Shown: in pieces, positions 18,413 to 26,557 of the stretch
Position numbering within the stretch: position 1 is the stretch's first letter
Layout of the letters: each line of letters starts with the position of its first letter
NCBI GenBank assembly: GCA_021647985.1
Contig: JAKITQ010000001.1
Location: 1 to 64,000, forward strand
DNA from: Flavobacteriaceae bacterium
GTDB taxonomy: Bacteria > Bacteroidota > Bacteroidia > Flavobacteriales > Flavobacteriaceae
Length of the DNA: 64,000 bases
Direction of reading: 5' to 3'
Notes under the pieces: generated by a model
What the model saw: the letters and a program-made list of their open reading frames with translations, nothing else
Databases searched by the model: none
Told to the model about the DNA's origin: nothing
Translations under genes and position numbers: made by a program

Positions 18413-18730
18413 ATGTACAAAGAAAAATTGCCACACTCACAAAGTGCTTTAATTTTAGGTATTATCTCCATTTTTACCGCTTGTTGTTGTTTTAATATTA
18501 TAGGAATTATTATAGGCATCATTGGTTTGAATAATGCAAATAAAGCCATAGCAATTCATAATAATGACCCAAACCAATACGATGGTATCAACAATGCAAA
18601 AACGGGTAAAACAACATCAATTATTGGTATTATTATAGGAGCAATATCATTAATTTCGTTTATTTATGTTTTAACCACGGGGCAGTTTGACCTAATAATC
18701 GAACAATATCAAGATATTGTTAATGATTAA
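18413..18730 (+). CDS. CCC-motif membrane protein (DUF4190-like)
   Basis: A 105-residue protein with two hydrophobic segments: ALILGIISIFTACCCFNIIGIIIGIIGL (carrying the three consecutive cysteines) and a second GIIIGAISLISFIYVL. Between them is a polar, asparagine-rich loop (NNANKAIAIHNNDPNQYDG). This matches small integral membrane proteins annotated as CCC-motif or DUF4190-like. It follows the DUF2752 gene closely. Function unknown. Confidence 0.8.
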   Translation: MYKEKLPHSQSALILGIISIFTACCCFNIIGIIIGIIGLNNANKAIAIHNNDPNQYDGINNAKTGKTTSIIGIIIGAISLISFIYVLTTGQFDLIIEQYQDIVND

Positions 18731-18816
18731 ATGTAGTTGAGTTTTAAAAGATTTATCTTGATAAAAAAATATATAATTGTTATTTTATTCGTAATTTTTT
18801 TATCTATTTTTACCCC

Positions 18817-19467
18817 ATGATTTTAAAAGATTTGCCAAAACATAAGGGACTTCGCAATCAATTGGTTGTAATCATAGAAGCCAAAGGAATTAAAGATAAA
18901 AACGTTTTGTCGGCTATAAAAAAAATACCGAGACATGTTTTTATGGATTCTAGTTTTATAGATTTTGCTTATCAGGATAAACCCTTTCCAATTGCTGCCG
19001 AACAAACAATTTCTCAACCTTATACCGTAGCGTTTCAAACAGAACTATTAAAGGTTAAATCAGGTGACAAAATATTAGAAATAGGAACCGGTTCTGGTTA
19101 TCAAACTGCTGTGTTAATTGAGTTAGGTGCTGAGGTTTATAGTATTGAACGACAAAAAGAATTATATAATTTAACTAAAAAATTCCTTCCAAAGGTAGGA
19201 TATGTTCCAAAAAAATTAATGTTTGGTGATGGATATTTAGGGATGCCTGATGCAGCACCATTTGATGGAATACTTGTTACAGCCGGAGCACCCTATGTGC
19301 CAAAAACTTTATTAGGCCAACTAAAAATAGGTGGGAGGTTAGTAATTCCTGTTGGAGAAGGGTCTCAAATTATGACACTTTTTATCCGTAAAGGAGATAC
19401 ATCATTTGAAAAACATGAATTTGGTGATTTTAGATTTGTTCCCTTGTTAAAGAATAGTAATAAGTAA
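18817..19467 (+). CDS. pcm: Protein-L-isoaspartate O-methyltransferase
   Basis: A 216-residue SAM-dependent enzyme that methylates isoaspartyl residues in damaged proteins and starts their repair. Visible signatures: PRHVFMDSSF, the substrate loop PFPIAAEQTISQPYTVA, SAM motif I LEIGTGSGYQTAVL, the following acidic strand EVYSIER, and GDGYLGMPDAAPFDGILVTAGAP. Cytoplasmic. It may be transcribed with the two small membrane proteins (86-base gap), but that is not clear. Confidence 0.95.
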   Translation: MILKDLPKHKGLRNQLVVIIEAKGIKDKNVLSAIKKIPRHVFMDSSFIDFAYQDKPFPIAAEQTISQPYTVAFQTELLKVKSGDKILEIGTGSGYQTAVLIELGAEVYSIERQKELYNLTKKFLPKVGYVPKKLMFGDGYLGMPDAAPFDGILVTAGAPYVPKTLLGQLKIGGRLVIPVGEGSQIMTLFIRKGDTSFEKHEFGDFRFVPLLKNSNK

Positions 19468-19589
19468 ATTTCAACTTATTGGAACGATTGTCAAAATCAA
19501 GTCTTTAGTCTCAGTTTTTAAAGCGAATCGGTCTTTTTTTTTACTACAATTACCTGCTATATTTTTGTACTTGATTGATATTAAATACG

Positions 19590-19624
19590 CCGCCTAATAA
19601 CAGTCTATAGCAGTCTGGTTAATA
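19590..19624. repeat. 35-bp repeat flanking the GMC oxidoreductase pair, copy 1
   Basis: This 35-base sequence (CCGCCTAATAACAGTCTATAG and following) matches 22104-22138 at 33 of 35 positions in the same orientation. The two copies bracket the 19693-21910 gene pair. The central part has weak dyad symmetry (ACGG/CCGT about TCTATAG in copy 2). It may be a mobile short repeat or the scar of an insertion. Confidence 0.7.
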
Positions 19625-19692
19625 CTACTAAAAGAACGGTCCTGACAAAATCTGTACAACTGAATATTGGTTTCATGATAAACTTTTAAGAA

Positions 19693-21354
19693 TTATTTTT
19701 TTGCTGTTAGAAGATGTTTAAAACTTTCTCCTATATACTCTCCAACCCAAAAACCAAGCGCCATTATGGTGAGCGATGGATTAAATCCTGCATTATTTGG
19801 AATTAAACTTCCATCGGCAATAAATAAATTATCAATATCATGAACTTGTCCGTACTTATTAGTTACGGATGTTTGTTTGTCATTACCCATTCGTGCAGTT
19901 CCAGCCTGATGTTGCCCACCACCCTGGCCTTTACCTCCAACGCTTTGCCAAGTCTCAACGGCACCGGCTTCTTTTAGAAGTAATTCTGCTTTTTCAGATA
20001 AAAACTTGCAGTGTTCATGATCTAGTGGGTGTCGTGCACCTGAAAATTGTACGACCGGAATTCCCCAATGGTCTTTTACCGTTGGACTCACCATTACACG
20101 AGATTCAAAGTTTGGCATCTCTTGAATAGGTCCCACAAACTGTGAAATTCTTTTATAATTTAATCGCTGAAAATTTTTGTGTTCCATTCCCCATTTTGAA
20201 GCACCAGGTGGACGAACATTTCTGAATCGATAAGGAAGTCTGTTAAATTCATTGGCCAATAATCCACCGCCAATAATTCCGTCATTATGATGGTTAAAAT
20301 CGCAGATCGCCATGGTTGCCCCAGGACCCGCTTGATCAAGAATATCATAGTCAAACAAACCAAAGGCTCCTGTATAAGCATGTCCTTGTAGGTTTCTACC
20401 TACCCAATCATTATTGTTTCCTGCTCCGTTTGGAAAAAATTTTGATTTTGAATTCAAAAGTAATCTTGCTGTTTCGTTTGCTGAAGCAGAAATCACAACA
20501 ATATCGGCAGTTTGAATATGCCCTTGATCATGTTCATCGAAATACTTTACACCTGTTGCTTTCCCTTGATCATCCACGATAACTTCAGCAACAATACATC
20601 CTGTTTTTACCTCACAATTTTCGGTTTCAATGGCCTTTGGAATTACCGTGTTATGTGTTCCGTTTTTTGCACTTACCGGACAAGCATTTCCAATACATAT
20701 ACTATTTCGTATACAGCCAGCACGCCCATCAAACGGTACAGAATTCCGAAGCATTGGAATAGAAAATGGATTCCACCCCAATCTTTTGGCTGCAGATTCT
20801 AACACCTTCCCTTCTTTATTATTTTCAAAAGCAGGCATCGGTTGTGGTTTCTTACGAGGTGGAGCAAATGGATTTTTAGAATCATCTCCAGATACACCTA
20901 TTTCCCATTCTGCTTTTTCATAATAAGGTTCTAAATCTTGATATGAAATTGGCCAATCATCTAATGTAGAACCTTCAACAAGGCCATAAGTCGATCTCAT
21001 TTTAAAGTCTTCTTCCATAAATCGCCATCCCATAGCACCGTAACTCACAGTTCCTGAACCAACGCAAGCCGCAACATTTCCGTAGCCGTGATTTCCTCTG
21101 TTTATTATTGTTTCTTTCCCTCTTGTATCAATTCTAGATCTTGGGTTTTTCTTAAAATCTGGTCCAAAGGTTGCTCCGAGTACTTGCGTATTCTGATTCC
21201 ATAATTCGTCGTTGGCATGCTTTCCATAACCAACCCAGTTACCACGTTCTAAAACAATGACAGAATATCCTTTGGTTGCCAATTCTTTCGCTACTACTCC
21301 ACCACCAGCTCCCGCACCAATTACAACCGCATTTATATGTTTATTATTTATCAT
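19693..21354 (-). CDS. GMC family FAD-dependent oxidoreductase
   Basis: A 553-residue glucose-methanol-choline oxidoreductase. The Rossmann FAD loop is VIGAGAGGGVVAKEL (residues about 11-25) with the acidic end VIVLERG. The GMC C-terminal block has GGQHQAGTARMGND, IDNLFIADGSLIPNNAGFNPSLTIMAL. A cysteine group lies in GCIRNSICIGNACPV, as in membrane-linked sugar dehydrogenases of the gluconate-2-dehydrogenase type that may bind an iron-sulfur cluster. No signal peptide of its own, so it is probably co-exported with the TAT-signal partner encoded four bases upstream. Likely oxidises a sugar or sugar acid in the periplasm; substrate unknown. Confidence 0.9.
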   Translation of the reverse strand: MINNKHINAVVIGAGAGGGVVAKELATKGYSVIVLERGNWVGYGKHANDELWNQNTQVLGATFGPDFKKNPRSRIDTRGKETIINRGNHGYGNVAACVGSGTVSYGAMGWRFMEEDFKMRSTYGLVEGSTLDDWPISYQDLEPYYEKAEWEIGVSGDDSKNPFAPPRKKPQPMPAFENNKEGKVLESAAKRLGWNPFSIPMLRNSVPFDGRAGCIRNSICIGNACPVSAKNGTHNTVIPKAIETENCEVKTGCIVAEVIVDDQGKATGVKYFDEHDQGHIQTADIVVISASANETARLLLNSKSKFFPNGAGNNNDWVGRNLQGHAYTGAFGLFDYDILDQAGPGATMAICDFNHHNDGIIGGGLLANEFNRLPYRFRNVRPPGASKWGMEHKNFQRLNYKRISQFVGPIQEMPNFESRVMVSPTVKDHWGIPVVQFSGARHPLDHEHCKFLSEKAELLLKEAGAVETWQSVGGKGQGGGQHQAGTARMGNDKQTSVTNKYGQVHDIDNLFIADGSLIPNNAGFNPSLTIMALGFWVGEYIGESFKHLLTAKK

Positions 21355-21358
21355 AACC

Positions 21359-21910
21359 CTATCCTTGTTCAGATGGTGATTCTAATCTCACTTTTAACAT
21401 TCCATCAATTTTGAGCATGTCGAAACTCATATGGTCTTTGTTCCCTCCATGTATTGGAGAACCGTAAAACCCTTGCATGGTGTGTGTGAGCACCATACTG
21501 AAGAAACTGGAAGGATTACTCCATAGTTGTTTGTCTATTTTATTGCCCTCCATCAACTTCATTACTTCAATTTGTTTTTCTGAATTTAGGTTTTGGAATG
21601 TTTTTCCGAAGGATTTGCTACAAAATTCCTGGAGTGTTTCAATACTATTTCTGTAGCTGGTTGCATTGTCTTTAAAAGTTCCTGCCAATTGTCTATCAAT
21701 ATAATAGATTACTTCGGCATCTGTTGCACCTCCATATTGATCATCTGCAGGAATGATTTGTTCGCACAAGGCAATTACGCATTTGGCTTTATCTTGAGTA
21801 AAAAAATGGTAAGAAGGATCTTCTTCTTTAATCTTGCACCCGGGAAAGAACAATATCCCTGCCGCTAATAGACTTGTTTTTGTAAAATCTCTTCGGCTAA
21901 ATGTTGACAT
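21359..21910 (-). CDS. Gluconate 2-dehydrogenase subunit 3 family TAT lipoprotein
   Basis: The N-terminus carries a twin-arginine signal (SRRDFTKTSLLAAGILFFPGC) with a cysteine lipobox, so the protein should be exported folded and anchored by lipid. The mature part has QIIPADDQYGGATDAEVIYYIDRQL and HTMQGFYGSPIHGGN, typical of the small subunit 3 of GMC-type gluconate or sugar dehydrogenases. It is four bases ahead of the GMC gene in the same transcript and presumably hitchhikes that FAD subunit across the membrane. Confidence 0.9.
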   Translation of the reverse strand: MSTFSRRDFTKTSLLAAGILFFPGCKIKEEDPSYHFFTQDKAKCVIALCEQIIPADDQYGGATDAEVIYYIDRQLAGTFKDNATSYRNSIETLQEFCSKSFGKTFQNLNSEKQIEVMKLMEGNKIDKQLWSNPSSFFSMVLTHTMQGFYGSPIHGGNKDHMSFDMLKIDGMLKVRLESPSEQG

Positions 21911-22103
21911 ATCTATTTTTTATATTGTTACAAGAATATAGGTTTTTTAGGACATATCAAAATATTCGAATATTATTTTTCGCAAGGAAATTTTTATAGC
22001 GTTATCATTAAATAATTGATTTCAAACGCATTTCACCAATACTACCATTTACCCTCCGCATAAAGAAAACCAATGTAACTTTAAAAGTAGAGAATTAATT
22101 ACA

Positions 22104-22138
22104 CCGCCTAATAACGGTCTATAGCCGTCTGGTTAATA
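22104..22138. repeat. 35-bp repeat flanking the GMC oxidoreductase pair, copy 2
   Basis: Matches 19590-19624 with two substitutions (A to G, A to C), direct orientation, 2514 bases apart. Here the substitutions improve a short dyad (ACGGTCTATAGCCGT). It could be a site-specific recombination remnant or a short dispersed repeat. Confidence 0.7.
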
Positions 22139-22237
22139 ATTTAAAATTACACAAAGTGTTGAGATTATACTAAAGTCCTATTCGGGTTAATATTTTATAA
22201 TTTATTTATAACATATAACAATGGTTTGTGCATGATA

Positions 22238-22265
22238 TTGAGTTTATTTGTGTAACATAATTTTG
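22238..22265 (+). promoter_or_regulatory. Candidate promoter of the lar cluster
   Basis: TAATTTTG at 22258-22265 is an exact TAnnTTTG element, and TTG lies at 22238-22240, giving a 17-base spacer, two shorter than optimal. Transcription from about 22272 would give a 60-base leader before larE. Confidence 0.4.
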
Positions 22266-22334
22266 ATGGAGTTTTGGGAAGTTGATCAAGATACTTAACT
22301 TTATATTTTTTATTTGAAATTTTTACCAATTAGC

Positions 22335-23153
22335 ATGGATATAAAAACAATTACCAAATTGAAAAACTGGTTCAATCAGTTTGAGGGTACAATAACTGCT
22401 TTTTCAGGAGGGATTGATTCAGCACTTGTTCTTTTACTTTCCAGAAAATATTTAGGAAAAAATAATGCTATTGGTGTAGTTTCAAACAGTGAAAGTTTAA
22501 AAGATAAAGATTATCAATTGGCAGTTAATTTCGCTAAAAAAAACGACATCCATCTTGAAACGATTTTTACCAAAGAATTAATAGATACTAATTATAATGA
22601 AAATCCATCAAACAGATGTTATTTTTGTAAATCGCATTTGTATACAAAGTTAGAAGTGGTTAAAAAAAACTTTCCGAATTTTACCGTATTAAACGGAACC
22701 AATAAAGATGATTTGGGTGACTATAGACCAGGATTAATTGCAGCAAATGAACATGATGTAAGGTCGCCACTTGCAGAACTAGAATTGACCAAATCGGATA
22801 TACGTAAACTTGCTCAATATTTTAATATCCCTTTTTGGGATAAACCAGCAAGCCCTTGTTTGAGCTCTAGAATTCCTTATGGAAGTAAAGTATCCTTAGA
22901 AAAATTAAAGCAGATAGAAGAAGCTGAAAATATTTTAAATAATTTTGGGTTTAATGATGTACGGGTAAGGCACTATGAAAGTACTTGTAAAATAGAAGTA
23001 CCATGGACACAAATTAATTTATTAAAGGATTATACCAATGAGATTTTTCCTCTAATAGAGAAATTAGGCTTTGATACATGTATCATAGATGAAGAAGGAT
23101 TGATCTCAGGTAAATTAAATAATGCCCTAAACTTAAATAATGGACAATCATAA
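22335..23153 (+). CDS. larE: Nickel-pincer cofactor sulfur transferase LarE
   Basis: A PP-loop ATP enzyme (AFSGGIDSALV, residues about 22-32) that adenylates the carboxylates of the pyridinium precursor and puts sulfur on them. With ATG 22335 it has 272 residues; an upstream TTG at 22314 adds seven. Three cysteines are notable: Cys95 and Cys98 in RCYFCK and Cys175 in PCLSSRIPYG. Cys175 matches the sacrificial cysteine of the Lactiplantibacillus enzyme; the extra CxxC pair is what is known from LarE proteins that carry a [4Fe-4S] cluster and can act catalytically. The gene overlaps larB by 14 bases. Confidence 0.92.
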   Translation: MDIKTITKLKNWFNQFEGTITAFSGGIDSALVLLLSRKYLGKNNAIGVVSNSESLKDKDYQLAVNFAKKNDIHLETIFTKELIDTNYNENPSNRCYFCKSHLYTKLEVVKKNFPNFTVLNGTNKDDLGDYRPGLIAANEHDVRSPLAELELTKSDIRKLAQYFNIPFWDKPASPCLSSRIPYGSKVSLEKLKQIEEAENILNNFGFNDVRVRHYESTCKIEVPWTQINLLKDYTNEIFPLIEKLGFDTCIIDEEGLISGKLNNALNLNNGQS

Positions 23154-23793
23154 TATAGATCACGACAGAGAAAATAGAATTGGATTTCAAGAAGTTATCT
23201 ATGGGGCTTCAAAAACAGTAGAGGATCTATTGAGTATTTTACTCAATTTTAAAGAAAGGGATAAAAATGCTTTGATTACTAAGCTTCAAGGCGATAAAGC
23301 GAAAATATTGCTTAAAAAATTCCCAAATGCTTTTTATGATACACCCTCAGAAGCATTTATACTTAAACCTATAAAAAGCAATAATACGAATGAAGAAGTT
23401 GGTATATTATCAGCAGGTACTTCTGACGTTCATGTGGTTAATGAAACTTATTACACCTTAAAATTTATGGGTGTTAATGCCAAGCGATTTCACGATATAG
23501 GCGTTGCCGGTGTACATAGGCTTTTGGGTAAAGTTGAAGCTTTGAAAGCTTTTAAAATTTTGATTGTTATCGCTGGTTTTGAAGGTGCTTTACCAACAGT
23601 TGTTGGCGGACTTTTACCTCAGCCAATTATCGCAGTTCCAACTGATGTTGGCTACGGTGTTTCCAAAGGCGGTAATGTAGCCTTGCATACCATGTTATCT
23701 AGTTGTGCCAATGGAATTACAGTGGTAAATATTAATAACGGATATGGTGCGGCAATGGCGGCAATAAGAATATTAAATTTAATTAAGAAATAA
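23140..23793 (+). CDS. larB: Nickel-pincer cofactor biosynthesis protein LarB
   Basis: LarB carboxylates nicotinic acid adenine dinucleotide at C5 and releases AMP, the first step to the nickel-pincer nucleotide. The protein has 217 residues. The C-terminal two thirds resembles PurE (AIR carboxylase): ILSAGTSDVHVVNETYYTLKFMG, HDIGVAGVHRLLG, VIAGFEGALPTVVGGL, VPTDVGYGVSKGG, and NINNGYGAA. It overlaps larE and ends before a pair of hairpins and the alkaline phosphatase gene. Confidence 0.93.
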   Translation: MDNHNIDHDRENRIGFQEVIYGASKTVEDLLSILLNFKERDKNALITKLQGDKAKILLKKFPNAFYDTPSEAFILKPIKSNNTNEEVGILSAGTSDVHVVNETYYTLKFMGVNAKRFHDIGVAGVHRLLGKVEALKAFKILIVIAGFEGALPTVVGGLLPQPIIAVPTDVGYGVSKGGNVALHTMLSSCANGITVVNINNGYGAAMAAIRILNLIKK

Positions 23794-23823
23794 ATTGAAA
23801 TAACCCAATGTGTATTTTTGATT

Positions 23824-23850
23824 CCTGCAAGGTTTCAAAAACCTTGTAGG
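23824..23850. repeat. Palindromic hairpin repeat 1
   Basis: CCTGCAAGGTTT and AAACCTTGTAGG form a 12-base-pair stem (one G-T) around a CAA loop. It belongs to the same family as the hairpin at 23868-23894. Such CCTNCAAGG-type palindromes are dispersed in Bacteroidota genomes. Its place after larB may also slow transcription, but no T-run follows. Confidence 0.75.
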
Positions 23851-23867
23851 TCTTAGTTGATTTGATA

Positions 23868-23894
23868 CCTTCAAGGTCTCAAAGACCTTGAAGG
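23868..23894. repeat. Palindromic hairpin repeat 2
   Basis: CCTTCAAGGTCT and AGACCTTGAAGG form a perfect 12-base-pair stem with the same CAA loop, 17 bases after hairpin 1. The compensatory differences between the copies (stem retained, sequence changed) suggest selection for the hairpin or independent insertion of related units. Confidence 0.75.
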
Positions 23895-23933
23895 AGTTTA
23901 AATTTAATAAAAACCAAATAGAAAGAAGATAAT

Positions 23934-25358
23934 ATGAAAAGCTTAAAGTTATTGATTTTTAGTATTTTATTGTTGATTGTGAGTGGGTTAAATGCCCAAA
24001 ATACAGCAAAGTACGTGTTTCTATTTATTGGAGACGGCATGGGAGATAATCAAATTTATGCCACAGAAATATATAAAGCTTCTTTACAAGGTAAGATGAC
24101 TCCTGAACCATTGGTCTTTAGCCAATTTCCAGTTCAGTCGTATGCAATTACTACATCTGCGGATAGTTGGACTACAGATTCATCTGCATCAGCAAGTGCT
24201 ATGGCAACAGGAAATAAAGTCAATAATCATGAAGTTGGTATAGACCCTGTTACGGGTTTAAATTATAAAACCTTGGCGGAAAAAGCCAAAGAAGCAGGTT
24301 TTAAAATTGGTATTTTATCTAGTGTTACTATAGATCATGCAACACCAGCGAGTTTCTATGCCCATGAAAAAAGCAGAGGGGATTACGATAAGATCGCCTT
24401 ACAAATTGCTTCGAGCAATTTTGATTTTTTTGGAGGTGGAGGTGTTCATAGTTTAGGATCTATAGATGATAAAAATAGTGTTATTAGCAGTTTGACCAAC
24501 AACGGTTACAAATATTTAACCACTGCAAAAGAAATTGAAAATTTAAAAAAAGGTGATACAAAAATTGTTGCTGTAAATCCGGGTACCTATTCAGGTAAAG
24601 AATTTTATTGGGAAATTGATAAGAACCCTAAAAGTATATCTCTTGCATACTTTACTAAAAAAAGTATAGAGATTTTAGACAACGACAAAGGTTTTTTTAT
24701 AATGGTTGAAGGAGGTAAAATAGACTGGGCATCACACTCCAATGATTTGGCGTCGGCAATTCATGAAACTATTGCCTTTGATAACGCTATCAAAGAGGCA
24801 ATAAAATTTTATAATAATAACAAAAATGAAACTTTAATTATTGTAACTGCCGATCATGAAACTGGTGGTTTGACATTGGGTAGCAATGTAAGTAAAGGGT
24901 TAAAACTAGACTTGTTACAATATCAAAAGGTTTCTGCCCAAGAGTTTGAGAGAAGCTTATCACAATTAAAAAAATTGGAAAGAAAAGTAAGCTTTGAAGA
25001 AGTATTAGATTCTGTTAAATTAAACTTTGGCTTAGGAGATAAAGAAAAGGGTTTAGAACTTACTAAAGCTGAAAAAAAATGGCTGCTAGAAGCTTATGAA
25101 AATGAGTTCGTTGCCTTAAAAAAAATTAATCCTGATCGGGATTATTTAGATCATTATTCCAAAAAACCATTGGCATTAAGAGTTGTAACTATTTTAAATA
25201 CCAAAGCAGGAATAGCATGGTCAACTGAAGGGCATACAGCAAGTAAAGTTCCGGTAAAAGCAATAGGTGTTGGTGAAGAATATTTTAAATCTACCATTGA
25301 TAACACCGAAATTAATGACATTATTTTAAAAGTAATGCAAATTTCAAATAAGCAATAA
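23934..25358 (+). CDS. Alkaline phosphatase, exported
   Basis: A 474-residue PhoA-type metalloenzyme with a signal peptide (about residues 1-21, cut near LNAQ). The metal-binding FLFIGDGMGDNQI, nucleophile motif TDSSASASAMATG, MVEGGKIDWASHSND and TADHETGG are all present, as is the late GHTASKVPV His ligand region. It removes phosphate from extracytoplasmic monoesters. It lies inside the lar cluster, 140 bases after larB and two bases before larC, so it is probably co-transcribed with larC. It is odd that an exported phosphatase should split cytoplasmic cofactor genes; it may process phosphorylated uptake substrates of the same locus. Confidence 0.93.
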   Translation: MKSLKLLIFSILLLIVSGLNAQNTAKYVFLFIGDGMGDNQIYATEIYKASLQGKMTPEPLVFSQFPVQSYAITTSADSWTTDSSASASAMATGNKVNNHEVGIDPVTGLNYKTLAEKAKEAGFKIGILSSVTIDHATPASFYAHEKSRGDYDKIALQIASSNFDFFGGGGVHSLGSIDDKNSVISSLTNNGYKYLTTAKEIENLKKGDTKIVAVNPGTYSGKEFYWEIDKNPKSISLAYFTKKSIEILDNDKGFFIMVEGGKIDWASHSNDLASAIHETIAFDNAIKEAIKFYNNNKNETLIIVTADHETGGLTLGSNVSKGLKLDLLQYQKVSAQEFERSLSQLKKLERKVSFEEVLDSVKLNFGLGDKEKGLELTKAEKKWLLEAYENEFVALKKINPDRDYLDHYSKKPLALRVVTILNTKAGIAWSTEGHTASKVPVKAIGVGEEYFKSTIDNTEINDIILKVMQISNKQ

Positions 25359-25360
25359 GA

Positions 25361-26557
25361 ATGAGTGTACTTTATATCGAATCTTTTTCGGGTTTATCAG
25401 GTGATATGTTTTTAGGAGCTCTTGCAGGGTTAACCGATAGTTATTGTGAGTTGAAAAAATTACCTGAATTGCTGAATCTAAAAGATGGTGAAATAAAAAT
25501 CACCGAAGTTGATAAAAACGGTATTGTTTGCAAACATGTAAGAGTTATTGATTTGAATGTGCTTGATAAAAAACATTTACATGAACATCATCACCATCAT
25601 TCTCATCGGCATTTAAGTGATATAAATAAAATAATCGAAAACGCTTCGATTTCAGAAGAAGCAAAAAAAATTGCAAAAGATATTTTTTTGATTATTGGAA
25701 AATCAGAAAGTAAAATACATAATATCCCTTTAGAAAAGATTCACTTTCATGAGGTTAGTGGTGTAGATTCTATTATTGATATTGTAGGTAGTGCTATTAT
25801 GATAGAGCAGCTCCAGATAAAAAAAGTATATGCCACTCCGGTTTGTACAGGCTTTGGTTTTGTAGATACCCAACATGGAAAATTACCTGTTCCTGCACCT
25901 GCAACTGCCGATATACTTACCGGAATACCCCACTATGCTGGAGATGAAAAAGGAGAAAGAGTTACACCAACAGGTGCGGCAATATTAAAATATTTAAACC
26001 CAGATTTTAATGTGCCTGTACTTACTACAGTTAAAACGGTTTATGGATCTGGGTCAAAAGATTTTAAAGCACCAAATGTGTTGAGAATATCCCTTTGTAA
26101 AACAACAGAACAATTAACAGGAACCTATGTACTGGAAACCAATATTGACGATATGAACAATGAGTTTTTGGGAAATGATTTTCAGAATGGCTTATTTGAA
26201 CATGGAGCAAGTGATTTTTTTACTAGCGCCATTCAAATGAAAAAAGGAAGACAAGGTATCTTATTATCCTGTTCCGTTCCGGGTAAAAAAATCAAACAAT
26301 TATCCGATTATATTTTTGATCATACCTCAACAATCGGTTTGAGATATTATCCTGTAAAAGGAAATAAATTAGAGAGAGAGATAAAAGAATTTGAAACTTT
26401 GTATGGTAAGGTTAAGGTAAAGATTGTTACAACACCTTCTGGAATAAAAAAGACCAAAATTGAATATGACGATCTAAAAAAATTACAGAATACAACGAAA
26501 CTTCCTTTGCAATTATTGCAACACGAAATTTTAAAAACCATAAATATTAACGAATGA
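25361..26557 (+). CDS. larC: Nickel-pincer cofactor nickel insertase LarC
   Basis: LarC cyclometallates the dithiolated precursor with nickel, using CTP. The 398-residue chain is a continuous frame, unlike the Lactiplantibacillus gene where two frames are joined by a programmed frameshift. Family marks: YIESFSGLSGDMFLGALAGL at the start, the His-rich loop HEHHHHHSHRH (about residues 78-88) that may gather nickel, EKIHFHEVSGVDSIIDIVG, PAPATADILTGIP and GERVTPTGAAIL, TNIDDMNNEFLG. Starts two bases after the phosphatase gene and overlaps the next gene by four bases. Confidence 0.94.
   Translation: MSVLYIESFSGLSGDMFLGALAGLTDSYCELKKLPELLNLKDGEIKITEVDKNGIVCKHVRVIDLNVLDKKHLHEHHHHHSHRHLSDINKIIENASISEEAKKIAKDIFLIIGKSESKIHNIPLEKIHFHEVSGVDSIIDIVGSAIMIEQLQIKKVYATPVCTGFGFVDTQHGKLPVPAPATADILTGIPHYAGDEKGERVTPTGAAILKYLNPDFNVPVLTTVKTVYGSGSKDFKAPNVLRISLCKTTEQLTGTYVLETNIDDMNNEFLGNDFQNGLFEHGASDFFTSAIQMKKGRQGILLSCSVPGKKIKQLSDYIFDHTSTIGLRYYPVKGNKLEREIKEFETLYGKVKVKIVTTPSGIKKTKIEYDDLKKLQNTTKLPLQLLQHEILKTININE

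Larger units (their letters stand above)
21911..22334. other. Intergenic region between GMC pair and lar cluster
   Basis: A gap of about 420 bases between divergent operons. It holds the second 35-bp repeat (22104-22138), a weak match to the dispersed repeat block near 22146, and a candidate lar promoter at 22238-22265. No small gene is supported. Confidence 0.5.

Noticed and set aside
19693-21354. Several long frames on the plus strand opposite the GMC gene
   Set aside because: They lack family features and run antisense to a clearly conserved enzyme; they are shadows of its codon pattern.
25580-25615. His-rich stretch in larC as a possible second attenuator leader
   Set aside because: It is inside the larC frame, in the known nickel-binding loop position, with no terminator after it.
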